Assembly (NCBI GenBank): GCA_018434945.1
Contig: JAHDOI010000047.1
Span: 1 to 64,000, forward strand
Length of the DNA stretch: 64,000 bases
Direction of reading: 5' to 3'
Origin: Selenomonadales bacterium
GTDB lineage: Bacteria; Bacillota; Negativicutes; Sporomusales; UBA7701
Under the pieces are notes generated by a model. The model ran no database searches, was not told where the DNA came from, and worked only from the letters and a program-made list of their open reading frames with translations. Both the position numbers and the translations under genes were made by a program. Below, piece after piece: positions 1 to 7,481 of this stretch (positions are counted from its first letter, which is position 1; each line of letters opens with the position of its first letter).

Positions 1-1
1 C

Positions 2-217
2 GGCGGCGACCCGGTCGCCCTCATCTCCTCGATCAACGTCGGCGCCCACCTTGTCGACAGCTCGCCGCTTTCCACCCTCGGCGCCCTCTGCATCGCCTGC
101 GCGGGCGACCACGAGGACAAAGCCAAGCTGTTCCGCAACCTACTGATCTGGGGTCTCTCCATGTCGGTGGTCGGCGCGTTCGCTTGCTGGCTGTTCTTCG
201 GCATCCTCGGTCTGTAA
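2..217 (+). CDS. SLC13/MatC-like anion permease, C-terminal fragment
   Basis: The window opens inside a reading frame that ends at TAA 215-217 and gives about 71 residues. It reads as a polytopic membrane carrier end: a polar re-entrant segment rich in Gly, Ser and Pro (ISSINVGAHLVDSSPLSTLG), a charged cytoplasmic loop (HEDKAKLFRN), and one last hydrophobic helix ending in FFGILGL. The segment before the loop resembles the SLC13 / MatC-type dicarboxylate carriers, so a C4-dicarboxylate or related anion permease of the inner membrane is the best guess. The 5' part lies outside the window, so substrate cannot be inferred. A strong hairpin follows 24 bases after the stop. Confidence 0.55.
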   Translation, partial: GGDPVALISSINVGAHLVDSSPLSTLGALCIACAGDHEDKAKLFRNLLIWGLSMSVVGAFACWLFFGILGL

Positions 218-240
218 CCGTACATTCCTTTTAGCGAAAA

Positions 241-275
241 TTGGCGGCAAAAGCCATCAAGGCTTTTGCCGCCAA
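241..275 (+). terminator. Perfect 15-bp hairpin after the permease gene
   Basis: The arms ttggcggcaaaagcc and ggcttttgccgccaa enclose the 5-base loop atcaa. It lies just after the permease stop codon. No run of T follows on the plus strand, so it may be a weak terminator or an mRNA 3'-end stabiliser. Confidence 0.6.
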
Positions 276-335
276 TAAGGCTGCCTGAAACATCGACAGC
301 GTCAAGCTGTCGCAAAAGGTTCGAAGGTGCGGAAT

Positions 336-1484
336 ATGGAAAAAACCACCGTGGCAATAATCGGGGGCGGAGTTCTGGGTGTCGGCATGCTGCGCGACTT
401 ATCGATGCGCGGCGTAAAGGCAATATTGATCGAGGAACATGATTTGGGCTTCGGGGCAAGCTCGGGGTACCCCGGACTGTTGCACAGCGGCGGACGCTAT
501 GCACTGCACGACCCCGCAACCGCAAAAGTATGTGCCGGGGAAAACGCGATTATCCGTAAAATCGGCCGGCACTGTGTCCAAGAAACAGCGGGTTATTTTA
601 TCCGACTGCCCGAAGACGATCCCGGCTATGAGGAAAAGTGGGTCACAGCCTGCGAAGCCACTGGTATTCCCCTGGCAGAAGCCAGTTTAAAAGATGCGCA
701 TCGCCTGGAACCGAACCTTACTGTGAGGGCTGCGGCAGTATATAAATTGCCTGACGCCGCTATCGACGTGTTCCGTCTGTGCAGGCAAAATGCGCTGTCC
801 GCTCAAAAGTACGGCGGTCATGCGCTTCCGTTCACCGCGGTCACGGGAATCGTGCACACAAACGCCCATGTGCAGGGGCTGAGGATTCGCAATAACCTGA
901 CCGGGCAGTTCGACACGGTCTGCTGCGATTTCATTATCAACGCCGCCGGTGTATGGGGCGGCAAGGTCGCCCGTCTCGCGGGAATTTCGCTGGATATCAC
1001 GCTGACCCGGAGGACACTTATCTACATTAATCACCGGTTAACGAACCGGATCATAAACCGTCTTCATCAACCGGCACCCGGAGATACCTTTGTGCCTTAC
1101 GACTCGATGACGATATTGGGTACGGCTTATTCGCCCGCGGAAAAGCCGGCGGACTTTGTGCCCACTACTGAAGAAGTGGTGGATTTGATCAATACGGGCG
1201 AAGTTTTGTTCGAGAAGTTGCCTTACTACCCTATTCTCCGCACCTGCACGGAAATTCGCCCTCGGTATCGGGCGGCCCCGGGAGCGGCGGCGCGGGAAAC
1301 GCACCGCGATTTCGTCATGGTAGACCACTCGCAGGAAGGCTTGCATGGGTTTGCGAGTGTTATTGGCGGAAAACTCACAACCTACAGGCTCTTGGCGGAA
1401 AAGATCACTGATTTCATCTGCGGAAAACTGTCGATCAAATCACCCTGCCGAACGGCACAAGAACCAATAATCGATATTCCTTAA
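336..1484 (+). CDS. GlpA-like FAD-dependent glycerol-3-phosphate dehydrogenase, short form
   Basis: A flavoprotein of the DAO/GlpA family, predicted to oxidise glycerol-3-phosphate or a related hydroxy acid and pass electrons to a membrane or ferredoxin acceptor. The N terminus carries the FAD dinucleotide-binding motif GGGVLG followed by an acidic strand end (LIEEHDLGFGASS), and the C-terminal half has GGKLTTYR, typical of glycerol-3-phosphate dehydrogenases. It is about 382 residues, much shorter than anaerobic GlpA (about 540), because the C-terminal BFD-like [2Fe-2S] domain is absent. No GlpB or GlpC partner lies nearby. An upstream in-frame GTG at 327 is possible, but AAGGTG sits correctly spaced before ATG 336. 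Substrate is unproven. Confidence 0.72.
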   Translation: MEKTTVAIIGGGVLGVGMLRDLSMRGVKAILIEEHDLGFGASSGYPGLLHSGGRYALHDPATAKVCAGENAIIRKIGRHCVQETAGYFIRLPEDDPGYEEKWVTACEATGIPLAEASLKDAHRLEPNLTVRAAAVYKLPDAAIDVFRLCRQNALSAQKYGGHALPFTAVTGIVHTNAHVQGLRIRNNLTGQFDTVCCDFIINAAGVWGGKVARLAGISLDITLTRRTLIYINHRLTNRIINRLHQPAPGDTFVPYDSMTILGTAYSPAEKPADFVPTTEEVVDLINTGEVLFEKLPYYPILRTCTEIRPRYRAAPGAAARETHRDFVMVDHSQEGLHGFASVIGGKLTTYRLLAEKITDFICGKLSIKSPCRTAQEPIIDIP

Positions 1485-1508
1485 GCAAGGAAGGCATCAG
1501 GCAACAGT

Positions 1509-2285
1509 TCAAGCATTCCCGCCACTTCCTTTGGCCCTGTCGATTATGTCGAACACGGTTTTCAGGTCATCGATCGGGATCTGTCCCGGAGCCGAGCTCA
1601 ACGCCCCTACCGCGAACGAAAGCGAGGAACCGAAAACTCCTCCCATCATCCGGCTTACGGCGCCGTGCTTCCCCATCGACATCGTGATCAGGGGGATCCG
1701 CACCCGCCTTTTCGCCTCGAGTGTTACGCCGAGCAGGGTAAGAACGTCCTCGAGACTCTGCGGCATTACGGCAACCTTGGCCACATCGAGCCCTAACCGC
1801 TCGGCGGCGGTGATCTTCTCCAAAAGAACCTCCCGGCTCGGCGTCATATTGAAATCATGAAAAGAACCGATAACCAGCTTACCGCAATCGGCAGCCGCTT
1901 GGCGGAGAAACCTGATGTGATCGGGGTCGTTGCTCAGTTCGCAGTCCACATACTCGGCCGCCGTCTTTCGGCAAACCTCGGCGTTCAGTTTGATGGCCTC
2001 CTCGTCGCTCAGCGATACCGGGTGCCCGCCTTCGCGGACCGACCTGAGGGTGAAAATGAGCGGCTTGTCGCCAATTACTTTTTTGATTGTGTTGACTACA
2101 TCGAGAACCTGCTCCGTATCGTCAACCCGGTCGAAAAAATCGGCACGCCATTCGATGACATCGGGCTGCTTCAAAAGGAACTGTTCCAATTGACCTGCTA
2201 TCCTCTCCTTCGTCTGCCCCACCAAAGGCGTACATATCAAAGGCCTTGTACCCTGCCCGATAAGCTTACTCCCCAAGCGACTCAT
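1509..2285 (-). CDS. aroD: 3-dehydroquinate dehydratase, type I
   Basis: Class I dehydroquinase of the shikimate pathway, converting 3-dehydroquinate to 3-dehydroshikimate through a Schiff base. At 258 residues it matches the family length (about 250). The expected motifs are visible: EWRADFF near residue 45, GSFHDF with the catalytic His near residue 143, VAKVAVM with the Schiff-base Lys near residue 170, and the C-terminal SMGKHGAVSRMMGG loop. Transcribed alone, convergent with the GlpA-like gene. The SD GGGAAGG lies directly against ATG 2285, so a TTG a few codons downstream is an alternative start. A second shikimate-pathway remnant (aroK) lies 1.6 kb away on the same strand. Confidence 0.93.
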   Translation of the reverse strand: MSRLGSKLIGQGTRPLICTPLVGQTKERIAGQLEQFLLKQPDVIEWRADFFDRVDDTEQVLDVVNTIKKVIGDKPLIFTLRSVREGGHPVSLSDEEAIKLNAEVCRKTAAEYVDCELSNDPDHIRFLRQAAADCGKLVIGSFHDFNMTPSREVLLEKITAAERLGLDVAKVAVMPQSLEDVLTLLGVTLEAKRRVRIPLITMSMGKHGAVSRMMGGVFGSSLSFAVGALSSAPGQIPIDDLKTVFDIIDRAKGSGGNA

Positions 2286-2499
2286 CCTTCCCGGCTAAAT
2301 CTGGCGACGCTGGCTCCGGCTCGAATTCCCGGCCATGCAAAAAAAATTGCCAATTATTTCACTATCTAGATTTTATAGCAAGGCTTTGATTAGTTCAATC
2401 TATGATAATAATAAGACTGGTTAAAATCTAAATTATCGATAGTTATGATAACGCTCGCGGAGTAAGGGCCGTACGGTTGACTGACCCGATCAGAAAGCG

Positions 2500-2600
2500 C
2501 ATTTGCCTGGCCTTTCCCGGCGTCAATACCTGTCAGCCTCCGTCGTCGCCTTCCGCGACTTCGTGCTCAACTGGTCAAAGCGAAGACGAAAAAAAGCGCT
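2500..2600 (+). pseudogene. Possible LysR-family regulator C-terminal remnant
   Basis: In the frame beginning at 2500 the translation includes RRQYLSASVVAFRDFVLNW, which resembles the last helix of LysR-type regulators (RYLSPAAxAFxDFLxxW). A stop lies shortly upstream in this frame and no helix-turn-helix domain precedes it, so at most a decayed tail is present. The identification rests on a short stretch and is tentative. Confidence 0.3.
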
Positions 2601-2606
2601 ACCGAA

Positions 2607-2646
2607 AAGGTCCTATCCATCCCTTGAAGGGTGCGGAAAGGACCTT
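2607..2646 (-). terminator. Inverted repeat aaggtcct / aggacctt
   Basis: Eight-base arms at 2607-2614 and 2639-2646, with a second small stem (cccttgaaggg) inside. Read on the minus strand the second arm runs into TTTT, so it could terminate minus-strand transcription. Its partner gene is not obvious. Confidence 0.35.
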
Positions 2647-2760
2647 GCTTTCAGATATTAATCCGTTATCGCTATCAGTCATATCGCAACTGTCGCTTGC
2701 AAATACGGTTGTGATATTTTAGAATTTAGTCAACTCAGATCCGGAGAGCGAGGGAGCCTG

Positions 2761-3681
2761 GTGAACTTTCCTGACCGCGTCGTCATCTGCGAGGTCGGCC
2801 CGCGGGACGGCCTGCAAAATGAAAAAGTCGTCCTGACCGTTCCCCAGAAAGTCGAACTGATCGAACGTTCCGTCGAAGCAGGGGCGAAAGTTATCGAGAT
2901 AGGTTCGTTCGTCCATCCGAAAGCCGTGCCCCAGATGGCAGACACCGATGAAGTCGCCCGGCTGATGAAACGGGCCGACGGCGTAGAATACCGCGCCCTG
3001 GTCATGAATCTGCGCGGGCTGGAACGCGCGGAAGCTGCCGGGATACGGAAAGCCAAGTTCACCGTGTCGGCCAGTCTCTCCCACTCCTTAAGCAACCACA
3101 ACAAAACGCCCGAACAGGCGGTCCGCGATTTCGCCGACTGTGCCGAATACGCCGCCGGCCACGGCATCGAGCTTTCCGGCGCCGTCTCCACCGCCTTCGG
3201 CTGCCCCTTCGAGGGACGGGTTCCCTTGGATCAGGTTATGAATGTGATCGCCAGATTCCGCGAGATCGGTGTCAGAGAACTGTCTCTGTCCGACACGACC
3301 GGCATGGCCAATCCCGCGCAGGTATTCGAATATACCGTTAAAGTCCGCAAAGAATTCCCCGACATGACCTGGGTACTGCATTTCCACAATACCAGGGGAA
3401 TGGGGCTGGCCAACGTCGTCGCCGGCATGGCAGCCGGCATCGACCGCTACGATGCATGTTTCGCCGGTCTTGGGGGGTGTCCGTTCGCTCCCGGCGCCAC
3501 AGGCAATATCGCAACCGAGGACCTGACCCACATGTGCCACGAGATGGGTATCCGCACCGGCTACGACCTGGACGCGGTGATCGCTGTCGGCCGGACAGTC
3601 CAGCAGTTTGTCGGCCACGATACAGTCAGCTTTATCCTCAAGGCCGGAAAATGCACCGACATAATCGCAGCGAATAAATGA
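2761..3681 (+). CDS. Hydroxymethylglutaryl-CoA lyase family protein
   Basis: A TIM-barrel DRE-metallolyase-family protein of 306 residues, the usual size for HMG-CoA lyase, which splits HMG-CoA into acetyl-CoA and acetoacetate. It begins with the family motif EVGPRDGLQNE (residues 11-21), has the metal-ligand HFHNTRGMGLAN near residue 205, and the HMGL signature AGLGGCPFAPGATGN near residues 235-250, including the catalytic Cys. The start is GTG 2761, preceded by GAGGGAG. It is monocistronic and followed by remnants. In anaerobes this family also includes enzymes acting on other 3-hydroxy-3-methylacyl-CoAs, so the substrate is inferred. Confidence 0.85.
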   Translation: MNFPDRVVICEVGPRDGLQNEKVVLTVPQKVELIERSVEAGAKVIEIGSFVHPKAVPQMADTDEVARLMKRADGVEYRALVMNLRGLERAEAAGIRKAKFTVSASLSHSLSNHNKTPEQAVRDFADCAEYAAGHGIELSGAVSTAFGCPFEGRVPLDQVMNVIARFREIGVRELSLSDTTGMANPAQVFEYTVKVRKEFPDMTWVLHFHNTRGMGLANVVAGMAAGIDRYDACFAGLGGCPFAPGATGNIATEDLTHMCHEMGIRTGYDLDAVIAVGRTVQQFVGHDTVSFILKAGKCTDIIAANK

Positions 3682-3689
3682 CTGCGCGC

Positions 3690-3872
3690 GGGCCCCAGGT
3701 TGTCCCTGGCATCTACCCGATCGTGCAAGCCCGAAGCCCGGGCCGCCCATGCGAATAGCGGCTTCTGCGTCTTTTCGTGCCAGCGTATATACCGGTCGTC
3801 GGCATAAACGCACCCGCCCCAGCGGGGTTCGTTCACCCGCGCCAGACTCAAGCCGGGACTGTTGACGACATT
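3690..3872 (-). pseudogene. Aldo/keto reductase remnant
   Basis: The minus-strand frame reads NVVNSPGLSLARVNEPRWGG, then CVYADDRYIRWHEKTQKPLF and AWAARASG. The order (Ser-Pro-x-LSLAR, Trp-x-Gly, a Y-x-x-W-H-E-K-T segment, PLFAWAA) matches the C-terminal third of an aldo/keto reductase subfamily. No N-terminal barrel or start precedes it and it runs into the 3' end of the HMGL gene, so it is a fragment. It lies immediately downstream of the truncated aroK on the same strand. Confidence 0.42.
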
Positions 3873-3896
3873 GCCGGGGCTTGTTTTTTACGGCCG

Positions 3897-4064
3897 TCAT
3901 GCCAGCATGAACGCGATAATCTTGTCGGCTACTACATCGGGCGTCAGTCTGTTCGTATCCACCGTGAAATCAGCCAACCTGTAACAGCTGGCGCGCTCCT
4001 GCAATAATTTGCCGGTTGTCGTTTTGCCGGCACCCATGAAACCAACCAAAACAATGTTCTTCAT
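3897..4064 (-). CDS. aroK: Shikimate kinase with large in-frame internal deletion (microprotein or remnant)
   Basis: A 55-codon frame that starts as a clean shikimate kinase: MKNIVLVGFMGAGKTTTGK, including the P-loop GFMGAGKT. It then jumps to what looks like the family's C terminus (a YRLADFTVDT strand and LTPDVVADKI helix). Normal AroK is about 165-175 residues, so about 110 central residues (shikimate site, lid) are missing, yet the frame stays open. It cannot be a functional kinase. ATG 4064 is chosen because a G-rich SD (GGGGGGACGGCGG) precedes it. It is preceded by an intact-looking tyrosine T-box leader and promoter, so it may still be transcribed. Either a fresh deletion scar or a retained P-loop microprotein. 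Confidence 0.6.
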   Translation of the reverse strand: MKNIVLVGFMGAGKTTTGKLLQERASCYRLADFTVDTNRLTPDVVADKIIAFMLA

Positions 4065-4117
4065 CCGCCGTCCCCCCACATGATAAAGACTGCGCGCCAC
4101 TGGATATAATACAAAAA

Positions 4118-4390
4118 ATCCCGTCCCTTCAGGGACGGGATTTATTCCCGCGTTACCACCCAGTTTGTATTGCTACCACCTTCAGATACGAGAAGCCAAG
4201 GCTTCCGATATCCTATCCAGCTAACGGCGGCTGCCGGCAAGGCCTACTGACACGGAAATCCGTGATGTTTGACCCGCAACTCAGGGGCGTACTTCACTGC
4301 AGACCATCGTCCGGTTCACACCAACCACCGGCTCTCTGCGCGATGCCCGTGCACTTACTCTTCCCCGTCATCATCATTTACATATATTTT
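4118..4390 (-). promoter_or_regulatory. T-box leader, tyrosine-type specifier
   Basis: On the minus strand the leader shows a stem I region with AGAGAGCCGG...GTGTGAACCGG. The specifier context is GAAGTACGCCCCTGAG, with TAC (Tyr) at 4289-4291 in register with the common GAA-NNN-ACCTCTGAG pattern. The T-box GGGTGGTAACGCGGG is at 4147-4161. A terminator follows at 4118-4141 (11-bp stem, then TTTTTT). Uncharged tRNA-Tyr would favour antitermination. The downstream gene is the truncated aroK, which fits aromatic amino-acid control. The alternative specifier GTA (Val), one base out of register, fits the pathway less well. Confidence 0.87.
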
Positions 4391-4394
4391 TTAT

Positions 4395-4423
4395 ATAGTA
4401 TCAAAACCGCCCCCCCGTGTCAA
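4395..4423 (-). promoter_or_regulatory. Sigma-70-type promoter of the T-box leader
   Basis: On the minus strand TTGACA (4418-4423) and TACTAT (4395-4400) are separated by exactly 17 bases. This is a near-consensus housekeeping promoter, placing the start of transcription around 4388, just before stem I of the T-box. Confidence 0.72.
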
Positions 4424-4742
4424 TGATAAACACTCACATTACCGCATGATGCTTCCCGGCCGCACATCAAAAGCGAAGTCACCTCCGGAGCATGGTCAGG
4501 GTGGTTTCCATTCCAGCCTTTCCCGTTCGTACGGAAGCGTTCCAGCATCATGAAGGCGTGTAATAAGGAACGCTTTAAGACTCATAGACTGCACCTCGGC
4601 CCTGCCGGGTCTGAGTTCGTGTCAGTCGTGTGGTGAATAGTCCCTGCGAAGTATTGCTACAATAATCCTCCTCAACCCCGTAGCGCATAAAAACTGCTCT
4701 TGGTCGCTAAGCTTTGGCGACTGTGCCGGTCAGAGCGAGACC
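4424..4742 (-). other. Non-coding interval with complementary arms; possible structured RNA
   Basis: About 320 bases without a recognisable gene between the Rossmann gene and the T-box promoter. Two 9-base blocks, 4445-4453 (catgatgct) and 4544-4552 (agcatcatg), are perfect reverse complements. A competing stem pairs 4537-4543 (gcgttcc) with 4567-4573 (ggaacgc). A short hairpin ccgtacgaacgg lies between them on the minus strand. A 29-codon frame (ATG near 4585) is present but unlike any family I know. It could be a structured RNA, the end of a decayed mobile element, or chance pairing; I cannot assign it to a known class. Confidence 0.3.
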
Positions 4743-5282
4743 TCACCGGTCTTGGATATTTGATAACGGGGGAGCCTTTTCCGTCATTTCCAATACATAA
4801 GCTGCCATCGTCGCAGCCCTATCGGCTAACGCGAGTATTCCGGCCGGATCCACCGGACTTTTGCCGCCGTCCACGACAAAAATGCCTTCACGGTTGGTCA
4901 GGACAGGGCAAAACTGATTGGTAGCCACGGATCCATAGTCGTTCAGCGCGATGCGTAATAAAGCGGCGATACGGGACAGTTCGGCCTCCTGCCCGCCTTC
5001 AACTGTTAGGATTACCGCTCCCGCGCTTATTTGAACTAGCGGTTGCCCAGGCTTAACCGGCCCGATATTGGCAGTAAAATTGCCGACCTCACCCCGGACA
5101 CTGATCAACTCGGCTTGCCTAAAGATTTGGATGTTGGGATGACATAGCTCTTTAAGAGCATCTGCCACCGCGGAGGACGATGAAAACGGGACAAGCGTCA
5201 CCATATGGCCTTGGTCCGCCAGTAGCCTTGCCACACGAAGCCCCGCATCCACTGCACCTAAAACAAGCGCCATATTTTTCAT
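4743..5282 (-). CDS. Small HdrA-like Rossmann-fold nucleotide-binding protein
   Basis: A 179-residue protein with an N-terminal dinucleotide-binding fold resembling the start of HdrA-type flavoproteins (VLGAVDAGLRVARLLADQGH; compare VLVLGGGIAGMQAALDLAGG in the hdrA of this operon). A GNFTANIG segment is comparable to GRFTARV of HdrA. There are no iron-sulfur cysteine motifs, and the GxGxxG is degenerate (GAVDAG), so FAD or NAD binding is uncertain. It overlaps the amidohydrolase stop (ATGA, 5279-5282), so it is translationally coupled as the last gene of the long methyl-branch operon. Function is unknown; it may bind or dock with the Hdr complex. Confidence 0.55.
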   Translation of the reverse strand: MKNMALVLGAVDAGLRVARLLADQGHMVTLVPFSSSSAVADALKELCHPNIQIFRQAELISVRGEVGNFTANIGPVKPGQPLVQISAGAVILTVEGGQEAELSRIAALLRIALNDYGSVATNQFCPVLTNREGIFVVDGGKSPVDPAGILALADRAATMAAYVLEMTEKAPPLSNIQDR

Positions 5283-6499
5283 CGCCTTTTTTCCTGGTAC
5301 TGCCGCCTGACTGGCAAAATACTTTCACCCTCTTTGTACACCTGGATGACATTGCGCAATAAGCTCATATTCTGTAGCGGATTGCCGCAAACAACGAGCA
5401 GATCGGCATGTTTCCCAGGCGCGACAGTACCGGTGGTATTACTTACCCCGATTGCTCTTGCGGCCCTGCCGGTGGCGGCTTGTATCGCCGCCAAAGGCGA
5501 CATGCCGCAAGCGACCAACAGCGCAAGCTCCCGCCAGACCTCGCCGTGGTCAACGCCCAGAGCGCCGGCATCCGTGCCGGCAATGATTTCGGCTCCGGCG
5601 GCAATACCCTGGCTGATCATTGCGCAATGCTGGTTATAAACGCGCTCGACGCCCTCTTCTGGAAAAGCGGCGGCGGAATGATCCCGGCAATAATTGAGGA
5701 TTTGCCATAAAGGTGAGATGGTTGGCACCCAATGAACCTGACTTTGGCTTAGGATGCCGACCGTCTCATTATCCACGAGAATCCCATGCTCGACTGTATT
5801 CACGTTGGCGGCAAGCGCGTCCCTCACCCCGCAAGGGCCGTTGGCGTGCACACTGACCGGGCGGCCTAGACGCTGTGCCTCGGCTACGGCCGCCTGGATA
5901 TCGTTCCTGGACAACTCGGGAATGCCGGTCTCTCCGGCCCGGAAGTCCACCATTCCCGTCACCATCAGCTTCACCAAGTCCGCGCCCGCCGCGATCTGCT
6001 CGCGGACCGCCTGGGCTATTTCCTCCGGTCCGGCCGCCTCCCGGCCGCCGGCGTAGTGAAAATGCCCGCCGGGGACGGATATCGACCGGTGGCAGGTAAG
6101 CACCCGCGGACCGAGTATTTTCTTTTCGCCGACAGCTCGCTTTAAGGTTGTTGCGATGCCGTAGGGACCGCCTAAATCTCTGACGGTGGTTACTCCTTTG
6201 CGGAGAGTCAGTTCCAGGTTCCGGGCGGCCCGGAAAAGCATGATTTCCCGCCCTTCCCGCAAGCGGCAGCGGCGCTTCTCCATGTCGTCGATCCCCTCGA
6301 GGAATAAATGGACATGGCAGTCGATCAGGCCGGGCAGCACTGTGTAAGGCGAGTAGTCCACCGCGTGCTCGACCTGCGCTGCGGCAAAATCATCCTCGCC
6401 GCCAACCGCAACGATTTTACCGTTATCCACGGCAATAAAGCGATCGTTGCGCGGCGGAGCGCCGCTGCCGTCAATGAACAGTCCCGCCTTAATCAGCAT
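5279..6499 (-). CDS. Metal-dependent amidohydrolase, imidazolonepropionase/prolidase-like
   Basis: A 406-residue amidohydrolase-superfamily enzyme. Metal and catalytic residues are in the expected order: HVHLF (HxH), ADLVKLMVTG with a probable carbamylated Lys, SVHANG, NTVEHGILVD and AGTDAGALGVDHG with the catalytic Asp. A typical C-terminal beta-sandwich return (GTVAPGKHADLLVVCGNPLQ) follows. ATG 6499 is chosen: the upstream frame extension has no family similarity, and GAGGGA lies before this ATG. It sits 28 bases after metF and is coupled to the Rossmann gene, so it is part of the Wood-Ljungdahl operon. The substrate, perhaps a folate- or dipeptide-like amide, is unknown. Confidence 0.8.
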   Translation of the reverse strand: MLIKAGLFIDGSGAPPRNDRFIAVDNGKIVAVGGEDDFAAAQVEHAVDYSPYTVLPGLIDCHVHLFLEGIDDMEKRRCRLREGREIMLFRAARNLELTLRKGVTTVRDLGGPYGIATTLKRAVGEKKILGPRVLTCHRSISVPGGHFHYAGGREAAGPEEIAQAVREQIAAGADLVKLMVTGMVDFRAGETGIPELSRNDIQAAVAEAQRLGRPVSVHANGPCGVRDALAANVNTVEHGILVDNETVGILSQSQVHWVPTISPLWQILNYCRDHSAAAFPEEGVERVYNQHCAMISQGIAAGAEIIAGTDAGALGVDHGEVWRELALLVACGMSPLAAIQAATGRAARAIGVSNTTGTVAPGKHADLLVVCGNPLQNMSLLRNVIQVYKEGESILPVRRQYQEKRR

Positions 6500-6527
6500 G
6501 ATATAGCGTCCCTCACGCTCATGACTA

Positions 6528-7481
6528 TCAGTCGATAACAGGCCGCGCGTGCAGCCCGGCGCGGGTAACAATCTCCGGCAGGACGGCTTCCCAACTTACC
6601 GGCATGATGTGAATTCCCTTTACCCCGGCAATATTCCTGAGCTTGCCGATCAGCTCGACGGCGATGGCTTTACCCTCTTCCTGCTGGTTTTCCGCTTTTG
6701 CCATCCGTTCGATAAGCTCGTCTGGTACGCTGATGCCGGCCACATTTTCCTTCATATATTTTAAGGCTCGCAACGACTTCACGGGTATGACCCCGGCCAT
6801 GATATTCACCCGCTGGTCGAGGCCGGCACTGCGCACAAGGCTCATCCAGTGCGCGAACTGCTCGACATCGAATATGGCCTGAGTCTGGATGAACTGGGCC
6901 CCGGCCCGGACCTTTTTGGCCAGCCGCATCACCCTCAGTTCAAGCGGGTCGCCGAAGGGGCTTTCGACCGCGCCGATATAAAAACGCGGTTCGTCTTTCA
7001 TCTCCTCGCCGCTCAGCATCCTCTTCTCGTCGCGCATCATCTTTACCAGGGCGATGAGCTGGATGGAATCAATGTCGAAGACATTTTTGGCGGACGGGTG
7101 ATTGCCGAAGGATTGATGATCGCCGCTCAGGCAGAGCACATCGCGGATCCCCAGGCTATAAGCCCCCAGCAGATCGCTCTGGATAGCGATCCGGTTCCGG
7201 TCCCGGCAGGTCATCTGCATAATGGGGTTGCCGCCGTGCCGCAGGATATGCACTGCGCCGGCGATGCTGGAGAGCCTGACGACGGCGCTTTGGTTGTCGG
7301 TAATATTAAACCCGTCGCAATATGTTTTGGATTCCGCGGTGTGGTGAATTATACTGTCCGCCGACGCGCCTTTTTGCGGGCCGATCTCCGAGGTAACGAC
7401 AAATTCGCCCCTGGCAAACAACTTTTCCAGTTTGCTTTCCGTCGTAAACTTCCGCCCGTCCTGTGTTGCCGGGTCACTCAT
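6528..7481 (-). CDS. metF: Methylenetetrahydrofolate reductase, catalytic subunit
   Basis: Reduces methylene-THF to methyl-THF, the last step of the methyl branch, with FMN/FAD in a TIM barrel. Family motifs include FVVTSEIGPQKGASADSI at the N terminus, DGFNITDNQSAVVR, the CLSGDHQS loop, and a PRFYIGAVESPFGDP stretch. It is about 317 residues, a normal MetF length. ATG 7481 overlaps the metV stop as ATGA; the longer open frame upstream is an artefact of metV. Order mvhD-metV-metF after hdrCBA matches the MetFV-HdrABC-MvhD complex known from Moorella, where MetF works with the iron-sulfur/zinc subunit MetV rather than as a free NAD(P)H enzyme. Confidence 0.93.
   Translation of the reverse strand: MSDPATQDGRKFTTESKLEKLFARGEFVVTSEIGPQKGASADSIIHHTAESKTYCDGFNITDNQSAVVRLSSIAGAVHILRHGGNPIMQMTCRDRNRIAIQSDLLGAYSLGIRDVLCLSGDHQSFGNHPSAKNVFDIDSIQLIALVKMMRDEKRMLSGEEMKDEPRFYIGAVESPFGDPLELRVMRLAKKVRAGAQFIQTQAIFDVEQFAHWMSLVRSAGLDQRVNIMAGVIPVKSLRALKYMKENVAGISVPDELIERMAKAENQQEEGKAIAVELIGKLRNIAGVKGIHIMPVSWEAVLPEIVTRAGLHARPVID

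Larger units (their letters stand above)
2286..2760. other. 475-base gap: AT-rich promoter region and gene remnant
   Basis: The first 170 bases are AT-rich and probably hold the minus-strand aroD promoter. The second half is GC-richer and contains a possible LysR-tail remnant and an inverted repeat. I recognise no intact gene here; an 81-codon plus-strand reading frame at 2477-2722 has no family resemblance and no good ribosome-binding site. Confidence 0.5.

Noticed and set aside
2477-2722. 81-codon plus-strand open frame
   Set aside because: Low-complexity, no family likeness, no SD; a different frame of the same DNA looks like a LysR tail.
4496-4585. 29-codon minus-strand ORF (MSLKAFLITRL...) in the structured interval
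   Set aside because: Short, no recognised family, and it covers both competing stem elements; better left as part of a non-coding candidate.
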